From assembly GCA_009602735.1 (NCBI GenBank), contig WELA01007307.1, forward strand, positions 440,435 through 504,434: a DNA stretch of 64,000 nucleotides, read 5' to 3'. The first letter of the stretch is position 1. Each line of letters starts with the position of its first letter. Both the position numbers and the translations under genes were made by a program. Source of the DNA: Mesotaenium endlicherianum (lineage: Eukaryota; Streptophyta; Zygnematophyceae; Zygnematales; Mesotaeniaceae). Below the pieces are notes generated by a model. It had not been told where the DNA came from. It was given only the letters and a program-made list of their open reading frames with translations, and searched no databases. This document shows, piece after piece, positions 1 through 10,949 of this stretch.

Positions 1-215
1 CTTAGAAATCACTTGTGTAGCAAGTGTATAAGCAAGAGCTAGAACATAGAAAGACATTCCAGAATCGCTCTTGTACTTGTTAAATTCCAGAAATATATTA
101 ACTTTCAAGAAGCCATCTCTCTTTCAAGAAGCTACCACTTGTGTTAAAAAATCCTTGTCTTGAATAGATAAAGTATTATATTTCACTAAGTACTTTATCT
201 ATCTGTTTCACTATA
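1..215 (+). repeat. Family B LTR, 3' fragment
   Basis: This stretch matches the last ~215 bp of the 503-bp family B LTRs at 13373-13875 and 19216-19718, including the tract around TTTCAAGAAGCCATCTCTC and an end like TCTGTTTCACTACA. The window starts inside the LTR. It directly abuts the truncated integrase end of the family C element, so it marks either an insertion into that element or a later junction. Confidence 0.85.
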
Positions 216-890
216 GTGAGCTAAGAAGAATTTGCAAAGACCACGCTTAACAATCTGAACGACCCTTTCAGCTAGTCCGTCTGCCTGAGGGTGATCGCGC
301 GAGGTCGTGCGATGATCAATAAAAGAGCGTTCAAGCAGAAGTGCTTACTCCCCCTAAGACTCCGCACCCTGGTCGGTCAAGACTTTAGCACAAGTCCCAA
401 AGCGAGAGAGCACGCGCTCGGTGAAAGCAGAGGCAATGTACACTCTCGACGTGTCGACCAAATTGACCAACTCCACTCACTTTGTAAATTGCTCGATCAA
501 AACTAGGACGTACCTATAGCTGCGCTTGGAAAGAGGCAGAGGACCCGCAAGATCCATGGACCAACGATAGAATAGACCTCGAATAGGTAGAGGCTGGAGG
601 GTGGATGGAGTAGCATTCAAACTCGTGCAGACCCTATCATAAATAGCACACGTGCGTACTGCGGCAGCCACCTGTGTAATCAACCCTGACCACCAGTATT
701 CAGCCTGCAAAGTGCGGCGGTGCGACGAGTGCCAAAGTGGCCGAACTCGAGATGGACACGCAAGATGAGGGCAAGACAATATGCAAGAGGAGGCACTACC
801 TTGTGCTTGTTGAGTAGTACTCGGAAGAGGGTGTCTTGTCGCCACTGGTACCGCAGACTACGATGCAAGATTCTATCACGTTTGCGCGAA
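216..890 (-). pseudogene. Family C integrase (fossil)
   Basis: The minus-strand translation shows a zinc-binding region with a YWWSG motif and a Cys pair, then the catalytic-core opening MDLAGPLPLSKRSYRYVLV, followed by a conserved stretch around FTERVL and the second catalytic Asp context (TDQG). This is the usual layout of a Ty3/gypsy integrase core. The domain runs into the B LTR fragment, so its C-terminal part is absent. It is degraded. Confidence 0.7.
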
Positions 891-2540
891 GACTAGTTAG
901 GTGGAAGAGAGCGGGAGCGAAGGTAAAGGAGAACAGGTGCATCATCGTAAATATCAACTGAGGGGGGTACAGGCAGAGTGGAGTGAGTGATAGGAGCAGA
1001 TGAGTCATGAGAGAGACCGGGATAGTATGAGGCATGCCACGCGGGAAGAAGTAGTTCTTGTTGAGGCGACGTATCACATGCCCCCGTAGAATTGTGATCT
1101 GAAGGGTCGGGATTGCGGCTAAGCCCGTCCGCATCCTGGTGTTGCAACCCCTCTTTATGCTCAATTTGAAAATCATATTCTTGCAAAATAAGTGCCCAAC
1201 GTGCGTGCTTACCTGTAAGTTGCTGATTTGTCATGAGCCAGCGCAAAGGCTGGTGGTCCATAACCAGAGTAAAATGCGTACCATACAAATATGGCCGGAA
1301 ATGAACTACCCCCCATACGGCTGCGAGACATTCTCCCTCGTAGGAGCTATAGTTACGTTCTGCAGGGTTGTTACTGCAAATCGCGTAGGCGATGACATAC
1401 TCATGCCCCTCTGGGTTTGCTTGGGCGAGGACAGCCCCTAGACCTAGGTGACTCCAATCGGTGTGTAAGATAAAAGGACGCGCATAATCAGGGCGGCGGA
1501 GGATAGGAGCTGAAGCTAGGAGGAGTTTTAGGTGTTCAAATGCCAACTGACAGGTAGGAGTCCAAACCCAGCTCACGTCTTTCTTGAGCAGTGCGTTGAG
1601 AGGCGCAGGAACTGAACTAAACTTTGGACAAAAACGTCGATAGTATCCCATGATCCCCATGAATGCCCGTAGTCTAGACACGCCGATAGGTATAGGCAGC
1701 CGCTAGATGGCATGTACCTTTACTTGCTGCGGCGTGAGCCCTCCTGGCACGATAAATAGACAAGGTGGCTATCTTGCCCTTGTCGGGGTGGCAACGTAGA
1801 CCACCCTGTCACAGGTGTTGTAACACGTCCTGTACGTGTGTCAAATGCTCAGCTATTGTGCAACTAAAATTCAGAACGTCGTCAATGTAGCACCGTGCGA
1901 ACGTAATCCTGACATGACCCTATCCATTACGCATTGAAATCGAGCAGGTGCATCCTTCAACCTGAAGGGCATTGCACGCCACTGATATAGACGTTGCGCT
2001 CCCTGAAACGCAATTTTGTGCTTGTCTTTAGGGTTGATTAATATTTGATTGAAACCTTCACGTAAGCCTAAGACACTTAAGACTCGAGCGTCCTCTAAGA
2101 TATCAAAAATGTCTTATGCGAGCGGCATCGGGTAATGATCCAACTTAGTGACTGTGTTCAGCTCGCGTTAATCCCCGCACATGCGTTTTTCCGTGTAGTT
2201 CCCATCTAAGTCTTTCTTTGCAAGCATGACCGTGGGTGCGGCAAAGTCAGACATTGACTTTTCAATCAGACCCGCTTGCAGTATTTCAGCACACTTAGAC
2301 TCATTGATATCCCTCTCAACCTTGCTATGGCGGTATGGGCGTTAAAAATGGGTTCAGAGACAGTCAGGTCAATGATCATTTAGGAGATGGTACACAAACC
2401 TAAACTCATAGTGGTTCGTGCAAAACAGTCTTCATTGCGTGAAAACATAGCGAGGAATTGGGTGGCTTCATCCCTTGTTAGCTGTGATCCTAGATCCCAT
2501 ATGTGTTCAGGCGAGACAAGACCATGGGCTAGCAAAGGCA
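890..2540 (-). pseudogene. Family C reverse transcriptase and RNase H (fossil)
   Basis: The best preserved part (about 1681-890) reads as the RT connection and RNase H: LRAFMGIMGYYRRF, then FILHTDWSHLGLGAVLAQ (RNase H catalytic Asp), ERNYSSYEGECLAAVW (catalytic Glu) and a DADGLSR end. Upstream (about 2540-1690) is a more decayed RT, introduced by the pre-RT stretch DEATQFLAMFSRNEDCFA that usually precedes the RT fold. This pre-RT segment directly follows the methyltransferase, placing that domain inside pol. Several breaks. Confidence 0.75.
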
Positions 2541-2699
2541 AAACCTCTAACTGCTATGCGACAAGAGAAGAAGAGACGGAAAAAACGGGACACATCTCAG
2601 CGAGTGCATAGGACGGAATCGACGGAGTGACACGGGTAGCCACCCACCCCTCCTGACCAAAGACGGAGACATGACAAGAAAGGATAGGTAGGCTAAATG

Positions 2700-3690
2700 G
2701 AGAGAGTCGTGTGTTGAGGACAGGGAGTATGCTGAAGGACCAGGTCAGGACGTGAACGTCCATGACACGGCCCAGGAGTTGACAGCAATCAGAGTCAGTT
2801 AGAAGAGGACAAACAGTAGCGCCTGGGAGAGAACCCAGGGCGAGTTCACGCTCAAACACGTTCGGTTTGACGTAAGTGGGAGAAGACGAGTTGAATAACA
2901 TGCCTGGACCAAAATTGCGGAAGGCGTAGGAGGAGGGATGACTAACAAGAGTGGGAAATGCGGCACGAGGATGGCCAGGGGTGTAAACTCGGCAAAAGGA
3001 GGAATAATTGGCGGAATGGACTTCCATAGGACAGCGAGTGGGGGAGAAGATGTCGATAAGGCGAAGGACTGGAGGTGAGGAGTTGACACGAGCGACGAGA
3101 GCACGTAAGTGATCGTCGGGGATGAAGTTTTGCCAAAAGACACGGGACCTATGGGCGTAGGACCCTACAGCGACAGCATCGAGTACTACGCAGGAGCCTA
3201 AAATAGCGAGAATAGTGAGGAAGTCTTGGCGAACAGTAAGACGGGATTCATCCGCGGAGTAGACATTTTTGAGGATATAAGCGAGCGGTACGGACTGGTG
3301 AAACTGCAGACAGTGTACGACCTGCACGAGCTCGAAGAATAACTACGAACGCAAATTGGTCAGACCGAGTCCCTTCCCTGCACGAGAGTGACCTTGGCAT
3401 TCCCAGCCGGCAACCAATAAGTCTACTGGACCGATGACTAGGAGATGCGCGGGCTGTATGAAACGGATATCCTGAGGTAAAGTATGGTGAGCGACAGCGT
3501 AGGAAGAGGCAGGGAGCCAAGTGGGGAACTGGAGGGTGAGCTGGTGGAGGTGAGATTTGCTAGCGAGTTCAGCCTGGGGGTCGTTGTCGCAATAGTAGTA
3601 CTGAGAGATAGTATGTCCGTTGAGCAAAAGAGCGGCAACAATCGTAAACACGCCTGCAAAGAGATCGAGAACGACTAACCCATTGGGGAA
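2700..3690 (-). pseudogene. Cytosine-5 DNA methyltransferase domain inside family C pol (fossil)
   Basis: C5-methyltransferase motifs appear in canonical order on the minus strand. Motif I is VVLDLFAGV (3675-3649), the S-adenosylmethionine loop. An acidic motif II reads YYCDNDPQA. Motif IV is DLLVAGWECQGHSRAG (near 3400), with the catalytic Cys in the ECQ tripeptide. A motif VI region, PLAYILKNV, lies near 3267. Motif VIII, GSYAHRSRVFWQNF, lies near 3156-3130. The motif IX/X block ERELALGSLPGAT (about 2856-2815) is followed by LLGRVMD (about 2778-2758). These enzymes move a methyl group from S-adenosylmethionine to cytosine C5. The segment lies between the protease and the pre-RT region in one orientation, so it is part of the element rather than a host gene beside it. 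Methyltransferases carried by retrotransposons have, as I recall, been reported in charophyte algae and dinoflagellates. The copy is broken. Confidence 0.8.
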
Positions 3691-3699
3691 CGGTGACCA

Positions 3700-4290
3700 T
3701 TAAATCGAACTCAGGTTCAGGGACGGCCGGTGCTGGGGTGGTTGGGGAAGTTCTGGACAATGGCTGGAAATGGGCGTAAATGGAAGTTGGAGTGCGAGGT
3801 TAATTTGAGTCTGAGTAGCTAAAGAGATAGCGGAAGGAGGCAGAGGTTCTGAGCCTGATTTGGGTTGGACCATAAAGACGGATGCAGCCTGAATAACGGA
3901 AGAAGGGTGTGTAAAAATAACAGGCAAATAATCGATGTGCAGACCAGCAGCCTGATGATCTACGTGATAAGTAGCGAGGCCTTGCCAGGAATCTATAGTG
4001 AGGCCGATGATGAAGTTGAATTCCTGACCTAAGAGGACATTGTAAGAAGTTGACTCAGTGACCATGCACTGTGCGTAGAGCGTGACCGCTGCAGGTGTGT
4101 GTGGGTTGAGAGTAATGGACAGTCGTGTACGGGTTTGAAAAGCAGAGTGGTGCTGGGCCAACATAGCGGTTGATACTGGATTGGGACATGGCTCCAGATC
4201 CTCGGGAGTAAGACCGAGATGTTTACACATGACTGCATCGAGAAGGACTGGCTGAGCACCCGTGTCGAGAATAACTATGCGAGGTGCAAG
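3700..4290 (-). pseudogene. Family C aspartic protease and linker (fossil)
   Basis: The reading RIVILDTGAQPVLLDAVM contains the retropepsin active site DTGA (4266-4255). It is followed by a beta-rich stretch with NVLLGQEF, which fits the second half of the retropepsin fold (the I-L-G-x-x-F/W motif). The domain lies directly upstream of methyltransferase motif I. Part of a decayed pol. Confidence 0.75.
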
Positions 4291-5569
4291 ATCCTAGATG
4301 AGGAAGCAAGAGTTGCGATTGTTGAGGACAGTGTTACGTGGGAAGACCAGCTGGCGCTCGGTAGGACTGAGGAAAGAGGTAGTAGAATTGTACCTGGGTG
4401 GACCCTGCATACCAGGAGGAGGCGTGAAAGCGGGAGCGGTAAAGGACAACTTACCAGAATCTGAAGCGATTGAAGCTGCGACGAGAGCGAGGGCATCTTG
4501 AACCAGCGCGGTTGCAGACGGCTCTTCAACAGCGCTTGGGCGAGCGTCCTCGAAGCTGGAGGAAGAACTGTTGGTGCGGGTGAGGTTAGGCATTGACGGC
4601 GAGGTGGACGCATCGTTGTTGCAGCGCCTAGCCAGCTCGCGGGGGACGTGCGCCTGTGCCTGTACCAATTGAGCGACAGAGAAAGTAGGTAGGGTTGTGA
4701 AGAATGACTGCGGAGGAACCAATTGATCTGGGGGAGGGGAGATGAACTGGGACTTTGAAAGTGGTCGTCCAGGTGCAAGAGGTGAAATGGGTGCTGTGGG
4801 TGAGGGCGAGACAGGTGAGCCAGCATCAATGAGGTCTGATGAGGAGCTAATAGGCAGCGATTTGGCCGGGGTATTATCGACTGGGGCATAGCGCACGTAA
4901 CCAAGGACGGAAGTAGTGGTATATGGCATGTCTGTAGGTGCACGAGTGGAAACAGACGCAAACGGCGTGATTCTGGAGCGTCTGGTGTGTTAGCGGGTGC
5001 TGGCAGATTGGCCACTACTTGCGCGTATGATGGCGGTAGGATCAAATCCCTTTCCACGGATGCCGTAGCTGCGCGCAGGTTGTTGCAGATGACTTGGGCC
5101 TGCGCTTTTGCCTCCAAAACGTCGGCTGCCGTGATGCGGAGGGTACCTGTGGAACCCCCCCTGACATGAACAAAAGGCGCAGTAGCAGACTCGTCCACAC
5201 GAGAAACCTCGGCGTCTACGTCAAAGAATTCAAAGGAACATGGCAGCTGAGCAGTTGGACGGTCTAATGATCGACCGTGATCGGGCCCCACAGGTGTAAT
5301 AGGCGCTGGGACCTCCTCCTTTTGTCGAGCGACTCGACGAGTGTGAGCTACAAATGCCTGAGGGTTGTATGAGGAACTGCTCTCTTCAGCAACACAACAG
5401 GCAAAATCGGGTGGGCGAGGATATGGAAAGGGCCTTCCGGGAAACCAGGGACGTGGTTGATGGAGGCCCACGTAGCTGGCAGAGTTGGGCTGGGTACCCG
5501 CGCGACGGTGCATGTCTTGCGGGCTTGCTTGGAGGACCGCTAGTTGTTGGCAAACAAAGAACTTGCTGG
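4291..5569 (-). pseudogene. Family C gag-protease linker (fossil)
   Basis: This 1.3-kb stretch joins the gag zinc knuckle to the protease. The minus-strand translation is rich in Pro, Ser and Ala with an acidic patch (FEFFDVDAEVSRVDES) and an ADVLEAKAQAQ helix-like run. I recognise no known domain. Position and composition suggest a poorly structured spacer of the gag-pol polyprotein. Confidence 0.5.
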
Positions 5570-7042
5570 CTGGCTACGCCGGTGGTCCTTTCAGCCCTGG
5601 TGGAGGCGCAGGCGGGTATGGACCCGCCGGCTGGTGCAATCCAACTTGGGGATGAGGTGACCAGGGCGGCATCTGAGCGACGGCTGCTGGAATTGCTAGA
5701 CCTGTAGTTGTGATTCGCGGTCGATGCACCCACCCTGGAGGGGCCTTGTGAGGGTAGAGCTCAAAGCAGTCAGATAACAAGTGACCCCGCCTCTTGCAGT
5801 GGTCGCAAGAGGCCCTCTTGGGTGCCGTCGCCGGCGCAACTCCCATGGAGGATGTGGCTGTCCCTCCTACCTGCACAGCGTGCGCCGACGAAAACACTTG
5901 TTTAGTGAACCTTCGATTTGAGGCAACAGCTGCGGCCACCATCTCTAACTGTTTAGCCTACGAGCAGATTTGGATCAGGGTGCGTCTTGAGGAATCAGTC
6001 AAAGCATACTGCTGCTGCAGCTTGTCACGCAAAGTAGGCATAGCGCGCATGTAATGAAAGCATGCGTCGTTCACTCCCAGAAGCAACCCTGTGTCCTGGA
6101 TGATCTTACTGAAACGGTGACGGAGCATGAGAGGGGTTTCCCTTGAACGCCTTTCTAAACCCCTAATCTCATCTTGACAAGCAACGGAATCAAGAGGGTA
6201 TGCTTTCTGGAGTAGTTCCAAAAAAAATCTGCGACACGATCAATTGGAGCATCTGGTTGGGCTGGGCAGAATGGAACGTGCACTACCTTTAAGGCTTGAC
6301 GCTGATGGCGTTGTGCATCCCTTTGTTGCATTTCCAATGCGCAACGACCGCGATCTGCAGAGGCGTCGCGTAGCCAGGCCGGCTTTGCTCTTCTGGACTG
6401 GGTTCGGCATCGGCGTTGGGGTCCCCTCCCAGGAGGTTTTCTGGATTAGCACCTCCTCCCCCTGCTCCTTGGAGTACTAATCCGACTTCTCCTCCTCCTC
6501 TTCTCCAGGAACTAACTCAAGCGCTCCTCCTATGCCAACCCCTTCTCCTCCGGCGGCACCCCCTTGGTTTCCTGCTCTCGGTGCCGGCAAGGCGGCTGCA
6601 GCCGGGACTGGCACATGTCCCTCAGGAGGGATGCTACGGATAAGAAACGGTTTGCTATCCTCATGGAGCGTCAGAGCGTCGTCCTAAGGTAGTTAGGCAG
6701 CATCGGGAAGAAGTCATCTCAAGTCACGCGATTGTTGCGGGCCCGAAGTATTGCATAGGCCGCGTCTAAGCGAGATCGCACGGTATGCAAGGTCATCCCT
6801 AAAGGTTTGCCTGAGAAGAGCTGGTGCAAAGACCCCCCCACATCTGCGGCCATCTCGTCCTCGAAGGCCCTAGCAGCCGTAGGGTCAGTTTGGAAGGGTA
6901 CTAAGAGGTCTGATGCTATGGCTTTCTCATTGGCTGCTATCAGCTGGTGAGGATTCAAATGGAATGCTTCTGAAATTTCTGCTACTATCTCAGTCTGCCG
7001 GAATGCTAACCCACTACGGGCTCTACCTGGCTCTGGTAGCAT
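5570..7042 (-). pseudogene. Family C gag (fossil)
   Basis: The minus-strand translation starts in a region containing ARAFEDEMAADVGGSLHQL and continues with a capsid-like segment (DEIRGLERRSRETPLMLRHR, then FHYMRAMPTLRDKLQQQY). It ends in a CCHC zinc knuckle, CDHCKRRGHLLSDC, matching C-x2-C-x4-H-x4-C. This is the nucleocapsid signature of Ty3/gypsy gag. The precise start is uncertain. Several breaks. Confidence 0.7.
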
Positions 7043-8051
7043 AAATTTGTTGTCTCAGCTATGCTAAGCGCTGGCCTGAACTAAGACAAAAGTGTCTCAT
7101 TATCTTCGGAGGCCAGCCAGACCCCAAGAAACAGCTGAAGTCCTATGCGCTCAATATGTCACTTGGGCTTAACTAAGTCGCACATACAACTCAGGATTAG
7201 TGAAAGGAGCGACGCTGGTAGTGCTTGTCTAACGCTTGCGCTGAAGTCTAGTGGCGGAATAGTCTGTTATGGTTGCATGCACAGACGAAGGAGAGAGGAG
7301 AGAAAGGCTAATAATTCTAACCGCTCGCTTGGTGCACAGGAGTCGCAATCTAGGCGTAACTTCCTGTGTCTCTTAGGGACAGACTAGGCGAAAGAACACG
7401 ACAGATTTGCATAAAATAGCGAGAGAGAGAAAAGGAAATAAAAAGGTAATTGGACTTTGATTAATCAAGACAGACATACAGAACTAAAGCCGCACTACTG
7501 GTTAGAATGCAGCTTTAGTACGATTGAGCATGGACTCTCTCTAAGCTGCCTACTTCTTTCTCGGTTTCTGGAAGATACTATAAAAAATTGCTAGAAGATA
7601 ACGCGTGTTCAAGCCACGCGTTTTAATTGGCAAAGAGGTAAACAAGTACAAATGACCAGAGAAAGAGAAGTGGTCGACACTCAACTACGCTCCTTGTCCT
7701 ATGGAGTGGTTAGGCGTGACGCGACATTCCTAGGTTAGCTCCCGTCCACTACCTATTAGTCAACTTTGTCGGTGGTCACTGTGGTGGGTTGGCTGACCCG
7801 TGCGTGACCCACGACCTGCGGTGGCGAGGCGCATGTGTGAATGGTCGGTGGGCACGTGTAAGTCCGGGCGAGGCCTATGGCAGCTCAAAAGCGACCTCAT
7901 GGGCGGACTGAGGATCAAGACTTCCCATGTCCAGCAACTCCTAACTAAGCTGACCCTCACCTACTGTCCCACCCCCCCCCCCGGGTCCCAGCACTGAAGC
8001 ATAGGCAATGTTCAGCACGACTAGAAACTGAGGCGACAAGGCAAAGCATGA
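7043..8051. other. Non-coding kilobase upstream of family C gag
   Basis: No gene is seen. Because gag of the minus-strand family C element starts at about 7042, this stretch should hold its leader and possibly its 5' LTR, but no second copy exists here to prove an LTR and no primer-binding site was recognised. A run of 13 or so C residues lies near 7970-7983. Confidence 0.4.
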
Positions 8052-8276
8052 CAAGTCGATTCATTTCGATGGTATTTAAGCTGGTTATCACAGTCGTCTT
8101 GTATGGTAAGGACTAGGTCTCAAGCTAGCAACTCTCGTAAAATGGAGGGTGAGGACAATGATAGCATTGAGGAAGGGCAAGACAAAAGTTGCGTCTTTGG
8201 ACCCCGTACCTATCTAGAAACGTTGCATGATGCAGGAGCCCGAGAAGCTACGAAGTAGGCAGCAGCTCTTGCTGCG
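8052..8276 (+). mobile_element. Family A-like fragment: LTR end, primer site, gag start
   Basis: It begins with the LTR end GTCGATTCATTTC, then a primer-site region beginning TGGTAT, then a leader shared with A1 (GGTTATCACAGTC; TGGTAAGGACTAGGTCTCAA). An N-terminal gag piece follows (EGEDNDSIEEGQDKS, FGPRTYLETLHDAG) that resembles the A5 gag at 56449 more than the A1 gag. The fragment stops where the minus-oriented LTR 8277-8989 begins. Confidence 0.75.
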
Positions 8277-8989
8277 TGAAATGAATCGACTTACCAATAG
8301 GCGTTTAACAATTAATAAAAATCATTATATCAGCGAATAATTCTTATGGTATTTTCTGTTAACTGATTAAACAGCAAAGGATAAACATACTAGCGGTGGA
8401 CAATACTCGCAAGTCAAATGCAAGTAAACGAGCATCAATAATGCAATCAATAAATTCATACATAAGCAAGGCTAGAGGACAGTGCGTATCAATGGCCTCT
8501 TGCCTTGGATTCAGATATCTCTCAGTGAGCTGTACAAGAGAGTTAGCCTTGTTTCCAGATGCCAAACTCGAGAGCAATACCTAGCATATGTACATGGAAT
8601 GAGTTAACTGTTCAACGGCAAGTGCGATGGCACCACCTACCCGGGAGTTAACCACGTTGGTAGGACCTCGGTTAACCAAATCCACCGCCATCTCCCATCA
8701 TCTCGAATTGCCATCCATCCGAAGGATGGCCATTCATCTAGCATATCACACTTCGATGCATATCTAGGCGCTTCGCCGCTACCGAGTACGGAAGTCAGGT
8801 GGCTGTCAAAGAATGTGTCAGCAAGCTGACCTAAGTTGACTTCAGCCTGCTGCTTTTGGCTGAGTCATTAAACTGATAACTATATAAAGTCCAATGGACT
8901 GAATGTTGACTAAAGTTCAACAAGATGAATTTAAATAAACTATTATATTTAGATGAATGTTATATATACCAATATACTGATTCATTACA
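8277..8989 (-). repeat. Family A LTR (3' LTR of A6)
   Basis: A 713-bp LTR starting (minus strand) TGTAATGAATCAG and ending ATTCATTTCA. It is homologous along its length to the other A LTRs, and the adjoining purine stretch identifies it as the 3' LTR of a minus-strand element. Confidence 0.9.
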
Positions 8990-9143
8990 ATCCCTTCAAC
9001 TTAAATTGTTGTCGCCAACATTAAATTGTGAAATTATCTCGTTAGGAAACTAACAGAACTAATCCCCCACCGCCTGCCTCTTGCTTCAACGCTGTTGCCT
9101 AGCGATAGGGATCACTAGTGACAGTAAATTGTCACTTTCACCC

Positions 9144-10700
9144 TCAGTCCACTTCCGTTGTGGGGTGCAAACAGAGAGACGTCCAGCAAGGCTTGACTGA
9201 AGGATGATTTTGATTTTTAGGGGGTTGTTCCTCGGGCTCCAAGGTCAGGAGACTGAGATCTGGACCTAGATCTTGACAGCCCTCTTCTGTCCCTCTTCTG
9301 GTACCCCTGTCCTCTGGAGATTTCTGCCTTTTTCTGCTGCCAAGAACAGTCAAATTAGCTTCTTCCCCTGCTTAGGCAGGTGGGATGAGAGATCGAGTGC
9401 GGGGTCCTGTTGCCTCCACGATAGGGATCACATTCCATACTCTTGATCTTGGCACCCTAGGAGTCCCTGCTTCTGCCTGCCCCTGGATCTCCTGAGGACC
9501 AGCTCCTGATGCTACTCCTCTGCCCTGTTCTTCTTCCTCATCCTCCTCATCTTCCTCCTCTGAGAGAGTAGGGGTCTCGTCCACTAAGTCATCTTGCTCC
9601 CTGGTAGACATGGAAAAATCCACTGATCGCCCATTTTTAGGACAAGCTGGAGGTTGCTTGGTCTTTAGCCTGTTGATATCTATCCGGCCTGCATTCTTTG
9701 CCCATTTAACAAAGGCATGCTTTTCCTCAGAGAAATAGTCTATTTCCCTCTTCCGGTGCTCCTTGGTCTCTGCATTCATATTACTCAGGCATCCATTACG
9801 TCTGGGGTCCCAAGGGGCAATGTGAGGTGGTAGGATGAGGTAGCCGTCCAGCCCATAGTGGAAGTCATTTGGGTGGGCCCGGTCACACTCCTGCTTCCTG
9901 TTAGTAACGGTCATCCACCTCCAGTCTGTGGGCTGCTGGTAGTAGTGTGGTCATGCTCAGCCTTTTTTAGCTCACAAGGGAACCAGTGGGGGAGAACATC
10001 TGCTGCCCTGTTTTTCTGGCCAAGTACTCTCAGCTCCTCCTCTCAACTTCATTGTAGGCTGGCAGCAGTATCAGGTATAATAATGCATCTTTAAAGTTAT
10101 CGGGCTGCATGCTGACCATTTTGATGAGTCTCAGGTTCCCCACTAAGCCAAGCACTGGTACTGGCTTATCTTCCGATTCATCTGCGAGAAACCGTGCCTG
10201 CTCTGCTGTATACCCCACCATTTTGGCATAATCTTCGTTGAGGATCACACGAGTGTGTGTCTCAATGTACCTATCCGGAGCTTCAGCCCCTTGTCTCTGT
10301 AGCATTGTTTTCTGTTTTACCTTGTTGATCTCCTGGGCTGCCAGTAATGCTTCCTTTAGGTTATCAAAGGTTTGGCAACCCACCACAGTATATCTGTAAG
10401 TAGCCACGCTCTTCTGCTTCTCAGCTTCAGCCTTTTTCCTTCTCTCCTCCTCTGTTGCCGCCGCTTATTCTTGTTCTATGTTTTGTCTCTCCTCCTCAGC
10501 TTTCTTGAGGTTTTCCGCCTCTTGCTCTCTCTTCCTCCGTGCTTCTTCCGCCGCCGCTTGTTGTTTGCGGACCCTTTCTTGTTCTCTCCTGGTGAGGTAC
10601 GTCGTCGCCAGCTCTTTGTGGTATTGCTCCATTGTCCTCCTGCCTTCATCTGCCTTGCGCTTCCTATCTTCCTTTTGTGTGGTGGGACCCATCCTGCACA
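9144..10700 (-). pseudogene. aORF of A6 (unknown protein of family A)
   Basis: This copy of the family A aORF is preceded by a branch-site and acceptor sequence (see the splice feature). N-terminal part: a highly charged Glu/Lys/Arg helix (AEEARRKREQEAENLKKAEE). Central part: YRYTVVGCQTFDNLKEALLA, ETHTRVILNEDYAKMVGYTA and FKDALLYLILLPAYNEVERR. The following region has LDGYLILPPHIAPWDPRRNG and SEEKHAFVKWAKNAGRID, then an acidic run (EEEDEEDEEEE) and a C-terminal R/S/P-rich tail. I do not recognise the protein; no membrane segment or signal peptide is visible. A few breaks. Confidence 0.7.
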
Positions 10701-10711
10701 TGTAACCAAGG

Positions 10712-10822
10712 CACAAGTTAGTAAGATCTCAATCCTTGTCACTGGAAATGCAAAAAGAGAAATAAATTTGTATTATTATGGTCGATTTGTTCCCTTTTAC
10801 CTTACAGGGTGGTTACTAGGAG
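10712..10822 (-). promoter_or_regulatory. Predicted intron just upstream of the A6 aORF
   Basis: In element sense, a donor CCCT|GTAAGG is followed about 110 nt later by a perfect branch-site consensus (TTACTAACTTG) and an acceptor CATGTGCAG|G that directly precedes ATG of the aORF. The same three signals recur at the same spacing in A4 and, in outline, in A1. This suggests that the aORF is translated from a spliced message. Confidence 0.55.
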
Positions 10823-10949
10823 TTAACGGAGCTGCAGTGCAATGAGAATATACGAATGAATGTGTGTGCAGGGTGACTTAAGTGATTGTTGATGCATTGG
10901 TCCCTTTCTCCTTCCGAGTGGTGAGCACCCGCCAACTTAGGTTAATGTG

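Larger units (their letters stand above)
216..7042 (-). mobile_element. Family C Ty3/gypsy fossil carrying a DNA methyltransferase
   Basis: This is a degraded Ty3/gypsy element read on the minus strand. In element order it has gag with a zinc knuckle (about 7042-5570), a proline-rich linker, aspartic protease (DTGA), a cytosine-5 methyltransferase domain, reverse transcriptase, RNase H and integrase, the last cut off by the B LTR at 215. It carries many breaks (of the order of ten) and looks old. No LTR of its own can be defined here, because the 3' end is missing and no repeat of the 5' flank is present. The order PR-MTase-RT-RH-IN is that of a single pol polyprotein with an additional enzyme inserted. 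Confidence 0.85.
8277..10949 (-). mobile_element. A6: 3' end of a family A element
   Basis: In element order (minus strand) this piece contains the leader of the aORF with its splice signals, the aORF, a polypurine stretch near 8990-9000 (GTTGAAGGGAT) and the 3' LTR 8277-8989. Gag and pol are not present to the right, so this is a truncated copy. The boundary near 10950 is approximate and set where similarity to the A4 leader (42.5-42.8 kb) fades. Confidence 0.75.

Noticed and set aside
2554-3327. The methyltransferase as a host gene next to the element.
   Set aside because: It is flanked by protease and pre-RT sequence of the same element in the same orientation, with no room for a promoter or separate gene.
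7971-7983. A poly-C run as a functional polypurine tract of family C.
   Set aside because: It lies on the gag side of the element, where a polypurine tract is not expected, and no LTR border adjoins it.
10372-10845. A plus-strand Leu/Ser/Phe-rich frame of 157 aa that looks like a membrane protein; similar frames at 39673-40020 and 42175-42439.
   Set aside because: It is the antisense of the Glu/Lys/Arg-rich helix of the aORF; Lys and Glu codons give Leu, Phe and Ser on the other strand.
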